The position numbers and the translations under genes were made by a program. A stretch of DNA of 47,218 nt from Sphaerospermopsis aphanizomenoides BCCUSP55. Lineage in GTDB: Bacteria > Cyanobacteriota > Cyanobacteriia > Cyanobacteriales > Nostocaceae. A model generated the notes under the pieces. It was not told where the DNA came from. It searched no databases and saw only the letters and a program-made list of their open reading frames with translations. Where the stretch lies: assembly GCF_001586785.1 (NCBI RefSeq), contig NZ_LUFH02000044.1, forward strand, positions 1 through 47,218, written 5' to 3'. Below, piece by piece: positions 9,983-17,121 of the stretch. Numbering within the stretch: the first letter of the stretch is position 1; every line of letters begins with the position of its first letter.

Positions 9983-11269
9983 ATGATGAAACCTGCCCTT
10001 ACGAAAATTGGCGCTCAAATGTCTAACTTAACTGGCGTAAGAGCGATTATGAAAGATATTAATGAAACTCTGAGAGCTAATCAGGGGCAGGAATTATATA
10101 ATTTAAGTGCCGGCAACCCGTTGATTTTACCAGAGGTAGAGCAGTTATGGCGGGATTGCACCGCAGATTTATTAGCTAGTGCAGAGTATGGTGAAGTTGT
10201 TTGTCGCTACGGTTCTTCCCAGGGTTATGCACCTTTTATTGAGGTTATTGTTAAGGATTTTAACCAGCGTTATGGGTTAAATTTAACAGAACGAAATATT
10301 TTAGTTACTGCTGGTAGTCAAACTATCTACTTTTACGCGGCTAATGCTTACGGTGGATATACTGATGATGGAGATTTAAAACAAATTGTTCTGCCTTTAA
10401 GTCCCGATTACACTGGTTATGGTGGGGTTGGTTTATGCCCAGAAGCCTTAATTGCTTATAAACCAACTCTTGATATTGATCAGGCAAATCACCGTTTTAA
10501 ATATCGTCCTGATTTTAGCCAACTTTCAATTACACAAGCAACCGGCTGTGTGATTTTTTCCCGTCCTTGCAACCCCACAGGTAACGTTTTAACTAATGAG
10601 GAAGTTGAGAAAATCGCGGCTTTAGCTGCACCATTTAATGTACCTGTGTTGATAGACTCGGCTTATGCACCTCCTTTCCCGGCATTGAATTTTACGGATA
10701 TGAAACCTGTATTTGGTGAGAATATTCTGCATTGTATGAGTTTATCAAAGGCAGGATTACCAGGGGAAAGAATTGGTATTGCTATAGGTGATGAAAAGCT
10801 GTTGCAACCTTTAGAGTGTTTCCAAACGAATGCGGGAATTCATTCTTCTAGGTATGGTCAAGCGATCGCTGCTCGTGCGATAGAATCAGGGGCATTAGCG
10901 GATATTGCAGAAAGTGTGATTAGACCTTTTTATCAGCAAAAGTTTGATGTATTAGAAAGCACGCTAGAAGCAGCAATGCCTAAGAATATACCTTGGTTTT
11001 TGCATCGTGGTGAAGGGGCAATTTTTGGGTGGTTATGGTTGCAGGATTTACCTATGACTGATTGGGAATTTTACCAGGAATTGAAGAAAGTGGGTGTGAT
11101 TGTTGTTCCTGGTAGTAGTTTCTTCCCTGGTTTAAAAGAGGAGTGGGAACACAAGCATCAATGTCTGCGTATCAGTTTGACTGGTAGTGATGAGGAAATT
11201 ACTATCGGTATGCAACGTTTAGCTAAGGTGGCTGAACAGGTTTATCAATGTGCATCTGTGAGTGTGTAA
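9983..11269 (+). CDS. avtA: Valine-pyruvate aminotransferase-type enzyme (fold-type I PLP enzyme)
   Basis: A 428-residue cytosolic class I/II aminotransferase. It matches the AvtA (valine-pyruvate transaminase) family, which moves the amino group between valine/2-ketoisovalerate and alanine/pyruvate. Visible features are the N-terminal LSAGNPLILPEVE, SRPCNPTGNVLT, DSAYAPPFP with the cofactor aspartate, and the PLP lysine K256 in SLSKAGLPGERIG. The C-terminal LRISLTGSDEEI holds the substrate-carboxylate arginine. Start codons at 9983 and 9986 are adjacent. The stop runs into a long tandem repeat. The specificity is by family and not proven by sequence; other branched-chain or alanine aminotransferase activities are possible. 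Confidence 0.85.
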   Translation: MMKPALTKIGAQMSNLTGVRAIMKDINETLRANQGQELYNLSAGNPLILPEVEQLWRDCTADLLASAEYGEVVCRYGSSQGYAPFIEVIVKDFNQRYGLNLTERNILVTAGSQTIYFYAANAYGGYTDDGDLKQIVLPLSPDYTGYGGVGLCPEALIAYKPTLDIDQANHRFKYRPDFSQLSITQATGCVIFSRPCNPTGNVLTNEEVEKIAALAAPFNVPVLIDSAYAPPFPALNFTDMKPVFGENILHCMSLSKAGLPGERIGIAIGDEKLLQPLECFQTNAGIHSSRYGQAIAARAIESGALADIAESVIRPFYQQKFDVLESTLEAAMPKNIPWFLHRGEGAIFGWLWLQDLPMTDWEFYQELKKVGVIVVPGSSFFPGLKEEWEHKHQCLRISLTGSDEEITIGMQRLAKVAEQVYQCASVSV

Positions 11270-11360
11270 GAAGGTAGGAGGCAGAAGGCAGAAGGCAGGA
11301 GGCAGGAGGCAGAAGGCAGAAGGTAAGAAGCAGGAGGTAAAAGGTAGGAGGTAAGAGGGT
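11270..11360. repeat. STRR heptamer array (AGGAGGC / AGAAGGC)
   Basis: About a dozen degenerate 7-bp units in tandem start at the stop codon of the aminotransferase gene. They end in a segment related to the ACGAAGACACGAAG family, which contains the only in-frame ATG of rimM. Confidence 0.9.
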
Positions 11361-11363
11361 TTA

Positions 11364-12032
11364 ATGAACCACGAAGACACGAAGAATACGAAGAAGAAGC
11401 AAGAGAAGAGAAGGAAGGGAAAGGGGGAGAGAAGTATAAAATCTTCCCCAGTCCCCAGTCCCCAGTCCCCAGTCCCCAATCTTGATGATTGGTTGGAAAT
11501 TGGTAAAATTGTCGCACCTCAAGGTTTAAATGGGGAGTTGCGGGTTTATCAGAATACTGATTTTCCTGAACGGTTTGAGGAGGCGGGTACTCGGTGGTTA
11601 TTGCGACCTGGGGAGATGGCACCGCAACCGATAGAGTTATTAAATGGGCGGTATCTTGAGGGGAAGAATCTATATGTGATTAAATTAAAGGGGGTGAGCG
11701 ATCGCACTGCTGCGGAAAATATGCGAGATTGTCGGTTGTTTGTGCCGATAAGCGATCGCCCTCAATTGGAAGAAGGGGAATTTCATGTTATAGATTTGAT
11801 CGGGTTGCCTGTTTTTATGCAAGAATCTGGGGAGTTAATAGGAACAGTTGTGGATTTATTACCTTCTGGTCATGATTTATTAGAGGTGAAATTTGATGCT
11901 AATTTTGCTGAAGATAAAGCCGGAAAAACTGTTTTAATTCCTTTTGTGATGGAAATTGTTCCTGTTGTTGATTTAGAAAATCGTCGAGTGGAAATTACTC
12001 CTCCTCCTGGTTTGTTGTCAATTAATGATTAG
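11364..12032 (+). CDS. rimM: Ribosome maturation factor RimM with repeat-encoded N-terminal tail
   Basis: RimM binds ribosomal protein S19 and assists 30S head assembly. The conserved protein begins at residue 41 (DDWLEIGKIVAPQGLNGELR), followed by the RimM N-terminal barrel and the PRC barrel (EEGEFHVIDLIGLPVF ... LIPFVMEIVPVVDLE). Residues 1-40 are Lys/Glu-rich, then Pro/Ser-rich, and are encoded by two short-repeat tracts (about 11368-11400 and 11449-11480). No in-frame ATG, GTG or TTG lies between 11364 and the domain apart from a TTG inside it, so the tail is probably translated. Repeat insertion seems to have replaced the original start. A convergent hairpin terminator follows the gene. 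Confidence 0.92.
   Translation: MNHEDTKNTKKKQEKRRKGKGERSIKSSPVPSPQSPVPNLDDWLEIGKIVAPQGLNGELRVYQNTDFPERFEEAGTRWLLRPGEMAPQPIELLNGRYLEGKNLYVIKLKGVSDRTAAENMRDCRLFVPISDRPQLEEGEFHVIDLIGLPVFMQESGELIGTVVDLLPSGHDLLEVKFDANFAEDKAGKTVLIPFVMEIVPVVDLENRRVEITPPPGLLSIND
11449..11480. repeat. In-frame tandem octamer (CCCCAGTC)
   Basis: Four copies of an 8-bp unit lie inside the rimM reading frame. As 8 is not a multiple of 3, the copies are read in rotating frames, giving the SPVPSPQSPVP stretch of the protein. Copy-number change would shift the frame unless three units were gained or lost. Confidence 0.85.
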
Positions 12033-12045
12033 AAATTTTTGTAGG

Positions 12046-12067
12046 GGTTTAGCAATGCTAAACCTTT
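12046..12067. terminator. Hairpin terminator between convergent rimM and the Uma2 gene
   Basis: GGTTTAGC (12046-12053) and GCTAAACC (12057-12064) form a perfect 8-bp stem with a 3-nt loop. T residues follow on the plus strand. It can act for rimM and perhaps for the minus-strand Uma2 gene that ends at 12072. Confidence 0.7.
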
Positions 12068-12071
12068 ACTC

Positions 12072-12878
12072 TTATAAATCCTCAATTTCATCAGGATTAA
12101 TACCCAACTGACGCAGTTTTTCAGCTAATATTTCTGCTTTTCTTTTCGCTGTATTAGCTTCCTGTTCAGCAATAATAACTCGTTCTTTTGCCGCAGTCGC
12201 TTCTTCCGTCGGTTCAGGAATTAATTCACCTTCTAAAGTAAACCACCTTAACCACAACTGAGAAACTCCACGAAATGAACCTTCCCACAGTCCTAAACTT
12301 AATCTTAATTCTGGCATGGGTAAAAGATTTGCCGTTAAATTTATCGGTTCATAATGACCACCAACTAAATTAAATGCCCGGAGTTCATTGGTATAACGAC
12401 TAAATACAATATAATAAGGAATCCGCAAAATACGTTCATAAACTTCCCATTTTGTCGGTGGTTTATCTTTTTCAGTTTCTTTATTCCCTAAATCCTCATC
12501 CTCTGTACCAGGAGATAATAATTCAACCACTACAAAAGGATTTACTTTTTCTTGCCAAGTGACATAACTTAAACGTAAATCTCTACCTTGAAATAACCTA
12601 GAAACTCCCACCACACCAAACCAATCAGGACGTTTATACCATAAAGGATGTTCTAGATCATAATAAAGATTCAAATCAGCAGCACTATAAACCAGTTCTG
12701 AAGGCCAGTTTATTGGTTGAAATGTTAGGTATAACAGTAAAGGTTGTAAAAAATGAAATTCGTCTGGCAAGCCTTTTTCCTCTGGATTTTCACTAGGTAA
12801 ATCATACATTGTGGGTAAGTTTTCCCAAGGGGGAAGGGGTGGTTCTGATTGTAAAATCTGGGGAGGGGAGAAAGTCAT
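12072..12878 (-). CDS. Uma2-family (DUF820) putative endonuclease
   Basis: A 268-residue protein of the Uma2/DUF820 family, greatly expanded in cyanobacteria and related to PD-(D/E)XK restriction-type nucleases. Motifs include YSAADLNLYYD, KRPDWFGVVGVSR (the aspartate) and NPFVVVELLSPGTE (the E-x-x), then WEVYERILRIPYYIVFSR. A coiled-coil tail (about residues 215-262; AKERVIIAEQEANTAKRKAE) is typical of the longer subtype. The start at 12878 (MTFSPPQ) is chosen over an ATG four codons upstream at 12890. The function of these proteins in cyanobacteria is unknown to me; they usually stand alone, as here. Confidence 0.85.
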   Translation of the reverse strand: MTFSPPQILQSEPPLPPWENLPTMYDLPSENPEEKGLPDEFHFLQPLLLYLTFQPINWPSELVYSAADLNLYYDLEHPLWYKRPDWFGVVGVSRLFQGRDLRLSYVTWQEKVNPFVVVELLSPGTEDEDLGNKETEKDKPPTKWEVYERILRIPYYIVFSRYTNELRAFNLVGGHYEPINLTANLLPMPELRLSLGLWEGSFRGVSQLWLRWFTLEGELIPEPTEEATAAKERVIIAEQEANTAKRKAEILAEKLRQLGINPDEIEDL

Positions 12879-12947
12879 AAATAGATTCAATAAATTTCGC
12901 TTCCTTAAATTCTATTTTAACGGTTATTTTGATACATAAACAACAAA

Positions 12948-12980
12948 ATCCCCCACTCCTTTAAGAAATCGGGGATATAT
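12948..12980 (-). terminator. Hairpin after the dienelactone hydrolase gene
   Basis: ATCCCC (12948-12953) and GGGGAT (12971-12976) pair around a 17-nt loop. Read on the minus strand, a T-rich run follows, and the hairpin lies 27 bp past the end of the hydrolase gene. Confidence 0.5.
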
Positions 12981-13002
12981 TTTTATGATCTAGGTTTAAG
13001 AA

Positions 13003-13743
13003 TTACCTTTTAAACTTCCTTTCCAAAAAAGCGATAATTTCCCACCATGCAGAAGTAGCAGCAGCAGCATCATAACGATATCCATCATCCCTCATGAAAG
13101 TATGTTCCGCTTCATAACAGAAATATTGATGAGGTATTTTTGCAGCTTCTAAACCCTTAATAATAGTATGTCTATCCTGTTCAGGAATATGTGGATCTTG
13201 AGTGCCAAAAACTAACAACATTTCCCCTTTAATTTCTGCAAACCTGTGAATAGTATCCGCCACACCTCTACCTAATTTTCCGCTAGGAATACCCGTAGGA
13301 TAACAAGAAACACAAGCTTTAATCTCACTTTCAAAAGCAGCCCGAAAAGCTAAATGTCCACCAATACAAAAACCCAAAGTTCCGATTTTTTCATCTATAA
13401 CTGAATTGTCATTTTTGAGAAAATCAATTACAGCACGAGTATCAGCATCATATTCTGAAATTAACGTCCGTCGTGCATCATCATTCCCGCGCATTCTCCC
13501 CAAATCGTTAGGTTCAATAACAGAACCTATCGGTTCAATACGGTGAAAAATTTCCGGTGCTGCGACAACATAACCAAACCCAGCTAAATAATTAACTAAG
13601 CGAATTATGGCATCACCTAATTGATAAATATCACTGTAAAAAACAATTCCTGGATATTTACCCTCTGGTTTAGGAGAAGCGACATAAACCCGCATTAAAC
13701 TATCATCAACTCTTAATTCGATATTGCGTTTAACGATTTGCAT
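13003..13743 (-). CDS. Dienelactone hydrolase family protein
   Basis: A 246-residue alpha/beta hydrolase of the dienelactone hydrolase family. The nucleophile is C126 in LGFCIGGH, with D183 (GTQDPH) and H214 (AEHTF) completing a Cys-Asp-His triad in the expected order and spacing. The fold has YPGIVFYSDIYQ and the lid HRIEPIG. Carboxymethylenebutenolidase is the reference activity, but no chlorocatechol genes are present and cyanobacterial members have no settled substrate. It is cytosolic, with no signal peptide, and transcribed away from the ParA island. Confidence 0.88.
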   Translation of the reverse strand: MQIVKRNIELRVDDSLMRVYVASPKPEGKYPGIVFYSDIYQLGDAIIRLVNYLAGFGYVVAAPEIFHRIEPIGSVIEPNDLGRMRGNDDARRTLISEYDADTRAVIDFLKNDNSVIDEKIGTLGFCIGGHLAFRAAFESEIKACVSCYPTGIPSGKLGRGVADTIHRFAEIKGEMLLVFGTQDPHIPEQDRHTIIKGLEAAKIPHQYFCYEAEHTFMRDDGYRYDAAAATSAWWEIIAFLERKFKR

Positions 13744-13857
13744 TTTTCGTTTTTTGGTAATGTGTTAATTTGTAATTCTTCAGGTTTTATAATAATCAGT
13801 AAATTTTCCCAAATGCTCAATTTTTTAAAGAAGTCGAATTTCCTAGTTTGACACTCA

Positions 13858-13876
13858 TTTTGTATCTTTTTGTATC
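13858..13876. promoter_or_regulatory. Direct 10-bp repeat upstream of parA
   Basis: TTTTGTATC occurs at 13858-13866 and 13868-13876, one helical turn apart, about 90 bp upstream of the ParA start. A TACAAT at 13903-13908 could be a -10 box. The pair could be an operator for autoregulation by ParA or its partner. This rests on position and spacing only. Confidence 0.35.
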
Positions 13877-13966
13877 TTTAACTAAGACTATGTGCTATCA
13901 TATACAATAAAAGATGTGTCGTAAGATTCAAAATGTCCATTCTAAACCCACTTGTAAATTTAAACT

Positions 13967-14845
13967 ATGTCAGCTAAAGTTGTTAGTCTAATTAATCTCA
14001 AAGGTGGAGTCGCTAAAACAACTACTACCGTTCAATTAGCTGAGTGTCTGGCTAGTCAATTTAGTAAAAATGTATTGGTAATAGACCTTGATCCTCAAAC
14101 TAATGCTACTATTGCTCTGATTGGTGAAGATAAATGGGATGAATTGCATAGAAAAAAACAAACTGTATTTCAAATGTTTAAAGATAAATTAGATGACACA
14201 TCTGATTTTCAAGTTCAACAAGCAATTCAAAAAGGTGTTTCCAATTTAAGACTAAAGACATTAAGTTTATTACCTTCAAGTATTCAATTAATTGATATTC
14301 AGGATAATCTCAAGGATATTTCAGAGAAAACGGAAGGGACTATAGCTACGGTTGAAGTATTGAAACATTTCATCAAGCCTTATTTGAATAATTATGATTA
14401 TGTTTTGATAGATTGCCCACCAAATTTGGGAAATATTACTAAAAATGGCATTGAAATTAGTGATTATTTTTTAATTCCAACAATTCCGGATAAACTATCA
14501 ATATATGGCGTACCTCAAATTATTAAAAGTATTCATACGTTTGCAGGGAAACGGCATCTTAAGATTAAATGCTTAGGTCTTGTAATTACTAAATATCAAC
14601 AAGGATCTACTAGGCATAATGAGGTGAAAGATTATGAATTACCTGCACGATTTAAAGAGAGCTTTACGAAGTTAAATCTAGATCCAGCACCCAATTTCAA
14701 AACGATGATACCACAAGCTAATAAGATTGCAGAAGCTATGGACGTTGAAACGGAACAAGCCACTTTTAAACAAAAGTATGGTCATGGTAATTTGAATAAA
14801 TATGTAATTGACATGACTAAGGAGTTTATTCAATATGCTGGATAA
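13967..14845 (+). CDS. ParA-family ATPase
   Basis: A 292-residue deviant-Walker ATPase of the ParA/Soj/MinD group. The deviant P-loop KGGVAKTTTT begins at K12, the signature lysine, with K17 the phosphate-binding lysine. The A' motif is VIDLDPQTNA and Walker B is YVLIDCPPNL. There is no N-terminal HTH, so it is of the short type Ib-like or Soj-like class. Such ATPases position plasmids, chromosomes or protein cargo on the nucleoid with a partner that stimulates ATP hydrolysis. Its stop overlaps the next gene by 11 bp, making that gene the likely partner. No ParB-type HTH or obvious parS cluster is visible. Codon use is AT-rich, suggesting acquired DNA. A plasmid-derived partition system and a cargo-positioning system (McdA-like) are both possible. 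Confidence 0.85.
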   Translation: MSAKVVSLINLKGGVAKTTTTVQLAECLASQFSKNVLVIDLDPQTNATIALIGEDKWDELHRKKQTVFQMFKDKLDDTSDFQVQQAIQKGVSNLRLKTLSLLPSSIQLIDIQDNLKDISEKTEGTIATVEVLKHFIKPYLNNYDYVLIDCPPNLGNITKNGIEISDYFLIPTIPDKLSIYGVPQIIKSIHTFAGKRHLKIKCLGLVITKYQQGSTRHNEVKDYELPARFKESFTKLNLDPAPNFKTMIPQANKIAEAMDVETEQATFKQKYGHGNLNKYVIDMTKEFIQYAG

Positions 14846-15518
14846 TAATGTTCAAGATGAAAAATTTACTGATGACAATAGTAAGAAATCACTATCATCA
14901 GAAGATAATGGTGTTCAGGATTCATGCAAGATAAATTCAGATGACAATAATGAACAATTTAAGGAATTACCATCATCAGAAAATAATAATTCTCAGGATT
15001 TATCTAAAACTAATTTGAGTGTAAATAATGAAAAAATTAACCCAGATCAGGAAAAGATAGAAAATGATGTAAACTGTGATGTTACCTTATCTCATGTTTT
15101 TGACTTAATCACAGAATTACAAAAATCTCTAACTGCACAAATTAAAGATGTTCAAGAACAAATTAAAGATATTCAAGACAAGCAAGAAGGAATAATTAAA
15201 AAAATTAATGAATTAAGCAATGATGTTAAAAAGCCATTACCAAATATTCAGCAAAAAACAGTATATACAAAATCAATAAGTAACAAGTATGAACCTCCTA
15301 TTATTCCAGTTGCATACTTGCAAGAGCATGGAAAAGATGAGCTACATAAAAAGTTAGAAATAATGACGGATGATGAACTTAAACAAATGAACAAACTGTT
15401 TTTAAAGAAAACAAAAAAAGAATTAGATAAAATAGACCGTGACCAAATGATTCAAAACTTAATAAAATATGCTGAAATAGAATTGAACCGGGGGAGTAAA
15501 TTTTTAGAAGATAGATAA
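14835..15518 (+). CDS. Unrecognised ParA-partner candidate: disordered repeats, coiled coil, C-terminal helical domain
   Basis: I do not recognise this 227-residue protein. Residues 1-80 are Asn/Asp/Ser-rich and probably disordered, with an imperfect ~25-residue repeat (DDNSKKSLSSEDNGVQD at 13-29 and DDNNEQFKELPSSENNNSQD at 36-55). Residues 84-133 are a strongly heptad-like coiled coil (LTAQIKDVQEQIKDIQDKQE). Residues 155-227 form a charged helical region (IPVAYLQEHGKDELHKKLE, MTDDELKQMNKLFLKKTKKE). It has no tryptophan and only two cysteines. The 11-bp overlap with parA implies coupled translation. The disordered, coiled-coil, helical order fits adaptor partners of ParA ATPases, which activate through a charged N-terminus and dimerise through a coiled coil. 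No ParB-like DNA-binding motif is visible. Confidence 0.7.
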   Translation: MLDNNVQDEKFTDDNSKKSLSSEDNGVQDSCKINSDDNNEQFKELPSSENNNSQDLSKTNLSVNNEKINPDQEKIENDVNCDVTLSHVFDLITELQKSLTAQIKDVQEQIKDIQDKQEGIIKKINELSNDVKKPLPNIQQKTVYTKSISNKYEPPIIPVAYLQEHGKDELHKKLEIMTDDELKQMNKLFLKKTKKELDKIDRDQMIQNLIKYAEIELNRGSKFLEDR

Positions 15519-15524
15519 TATAAG

Positions 15525-15884
15525 ATGATGAATGATACACCTAAAACAGTTATCTGGGTAAATTCTGCCAAAGAAGAACTTTTAGAATTTCCTGAAGATG
15601 TAATTGATGAAATTGGGTATATTCTCTATAGAGTGCAAACTAATCAAACTCATACCAAAATAAAACCCTTAAAAGGTTTTAATGGAGTATTTGAAATTCG
15701 CAGCAATTATCAAACCGACACTTACCGCACTGTTTATGCTATAAAAATAGATGCTGCTGTGTATGTTCTTCACGCTTTCAAGAAAAAATCACTCCATGCT
15801 ATCACAACACCTAAACAAACTATCGAGTTAATTCAGCAGCGATTACAGACAGCAATACAAAATTCACAAATAAGAGAATCATAA
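15525..15884 (+). CDS. RelE/HigB-type toxin (phage Gp49-like family)
   Basis: A 119-residue protein of the Gp49-like/HigB group of the RelE superfamily. Typical are an N-terminal WVNSAKEELLEFPEDV helix, the basic strand KIKPLKGFNGVFEIR, and YRTVYAIKIDAAVYVLHAFKKKS ending in the catalytic-face lysines. Such toxins are mRNA interferases acting at the ribosome. It starts 6 bp after the ParA-partner gene and 10 bp before an antitoxin gene, so all may be co-transcribed. ATG at 15525 and 15528 are adjacent. Confidence 0.85.
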   Translation: MMNDTPKTVIWVNSAKEELLEFPEDVIDEIGYILYRVQTNQTHTKIKPLKGFNGVFEIRSNYQTDTYRTVYAIKIDAAVYVLHAFKKKSLHAITTPKQTIELIQQRLQTAIQNSQIRES

Positions 15885-15894
15885 AATAAAGATT

Positions 15895-16224
15895 ATGTTT
15901 GATTCTACAATCAGTTCTGGCAACATATTTCAAGATTTAGGATTTGCTAATGCAGAAGAAAAACTAGCCAAAGTTAAATTAGCTTCTGTCATAGCTGATA
16001 TTTTAGAACAACAACAAATCACACCGCAACAAGCGGCACAAATTTTAGGCTTAGAACTTGAAAAAGTAAATGATTTAAGTAACGGTATTCTCAAAGATTT
16101 TACAATTGAGAATCTATTAACTTACTTAATAAAATTAGGACAAAATATAGAAATAATGGTAACAAACCAACAAGCAGAAAAATCTCAACCTAAAATTAAT
16201 GTTGTTTATCAAAAAATTGCATGA
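15895..16224 (+). CDS. XRE-family antitoxin (HigA-like, HTH_37)
   Basis: A 109-residue protein with one helix-turn-helix in the C-terminal two-thirds (ITPQQAAQILGLELEKVNDL then FTIENLLTYLIKLGQNIEI), the layout of antitoxins paired with Gp49-like toxins. It neutralises the upstream toxin and represses the promoter by family rule. In keeping with that family, the toxin gene comes first. It ends 9 bp before a second, unrelated toxin gene. Confidence 0.85.
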   Translation: MFDSTISSGNIFQDLGFANAEEKLAKVKLASVIADILEQQQITPQQAAQILGLELEKVNDLSNGILKDFTIENLLTYLIKLGQNIEIMVTNQQAEKSQPKINVVYQKIA

Positions 16225-16233
16225 TTTATAGTA

Positions 16234-16536
16234 ATGCACATTATTAGTAAAAAAAGACTAAAAGAATTTTGGGAGCAGCATCCAAAAGCTGAACCAAATC
16301 TACAGACATGGTATAGAATTGTTAGTAAAGCCAAATGGGAAAATTTCGTTGAATTACGCCAAGTCTTACCATCTGCTGATTTAGTTGGTAACTTTACCGT
16401 TTTTAATATTAGTGGTAACAATTACCGACTAATTGCTTTAGTAGACTATCAATATCAAGAAGTGTATATTCGCCATATCCTTACCCATGCAGAATATGAC
16501 AAACAGAATTGGAAACAAGACCCTTGGTACACCTAA
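16234..16536 (+). CDS. HigB-family toxin (HigB_toxin type mRNA interferase)
   Basis: A 100-residue protein matching the HigB_toxin family: MHIISKKRLKEFWEQHP, LQTWYRIVSKAKWENFVELR, GNFTVFNISGNNYRLIALV and a C-terminal THAEYDKQNWKQDPWYT. The family's signature EYDK..W is intact. These toxins cleave translated mRNA. It is of a different family from the toxin 700 bp upstream. Its 3' end overlaps the antitoxin gene by about 40 bp, as commonly seen with this pair. Confidence 0.88.
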   Translation: MHIISKKRLKEFWEQHPKAEPNLQTWYRIVSKAKWENFVELRQVLPSADLVGNFTVFNISGNNYRLIALVDYQYQEVYIRHILTHAEYDKQNWKQDPWYT

Positions 16537-16921
16537 AACCTACCTAGAATTGATTACCGCTTTTCCTCCTCGAAAAATTACATCAGAGGAAGAACTAGCT
16601 ACCACTCAAAATATCATTGATTCCTTATTAGATCAAGAAACCTTAACGCCTGATGAACGAGATTATCTGCATTTATTAGGATTAGTAGTAGCTGAATATG
16701 AAGATACAAATTATCCTGTACCTAATATTTATGGAGTAGAATTATTAAAAGTATTACTAGAAGAATTAAATTTACAAACCCAAGATTTAATGCCCATTTT
16801 TGAAGAAGAAACTGTTTTATCTAAAGTTTTCAGTGGTAAACAACAAATGACAATAAACCACATAGAAAAACTAGCTAAATTCTTTCATGTTTCCCCTACG
16901 GTCTTTTTAAAAGATGTTTAA
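16496..16921 (+). CDS. HigA-type antitoxin partner of the HigB toxin
   Basis: A ~141-residue protein beginning in the end of higB in another frame. The N-terminal part (TYLELITAFPPRKITSEEEL, DERDYLHLLGLVVAEYED) is the usual HigA dimer region. The C-terminal HTH is EETVLSKVFSGKQQMTINHIEKLAKFF, ending HVSPTVFLKDV. ATG at 16496 or 16487 can serve; both lie inside higB and neither has a clear Shine-Dalgarno sequence, so coupling to higB translation is likely. It closes the accessory island; phosphoketolase follows after 200 bp. Confidence 0.85.
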   Translation: MTNRIGNKTLGTPKTYLELITAFPPRKITSEEELATTQNIIDSLLDQETLTPDERDYLHLLGLVVAEYEDTNYPVPNIYGVELLKVLLEELNLQTQDLMPIFEEETVLSKVFSGKQQMTINHIEKLAKFFHVSPTVFLKDV

Positions 16922-17121
16922 CTAGGAAAATCACAAAAATTCATCAGTTTCTAAAAATGCTACAAAACTCTTAACTCCTCCCTTTGCGCCTTTACGTCTT
17001 TGCGTGAGATAAAAAAAATCTGTAACATCCCACCGAAAAAATGAATCACAGGTAAGATGACACAGAGTCAGCAAACCAATACACTGACTCCATTCGTGCA
17101 AATACCTTTTTGGAGTTTCCA

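Noticed and set aside
11245-11622. A minus-strand frame of 125 codons rich in Pro, Ser and Leu
   Set aside because: Its sequence is just the translation of STRR heptamers and it overlaps the rimM coding region.
13967-14845. MinD or a nitrogenase iron protein
   Set aside because: The protein lacks the MinD C-terminal amphipathic helix and the NifH cysteines; its motifs and its coupled partner fit ParA.
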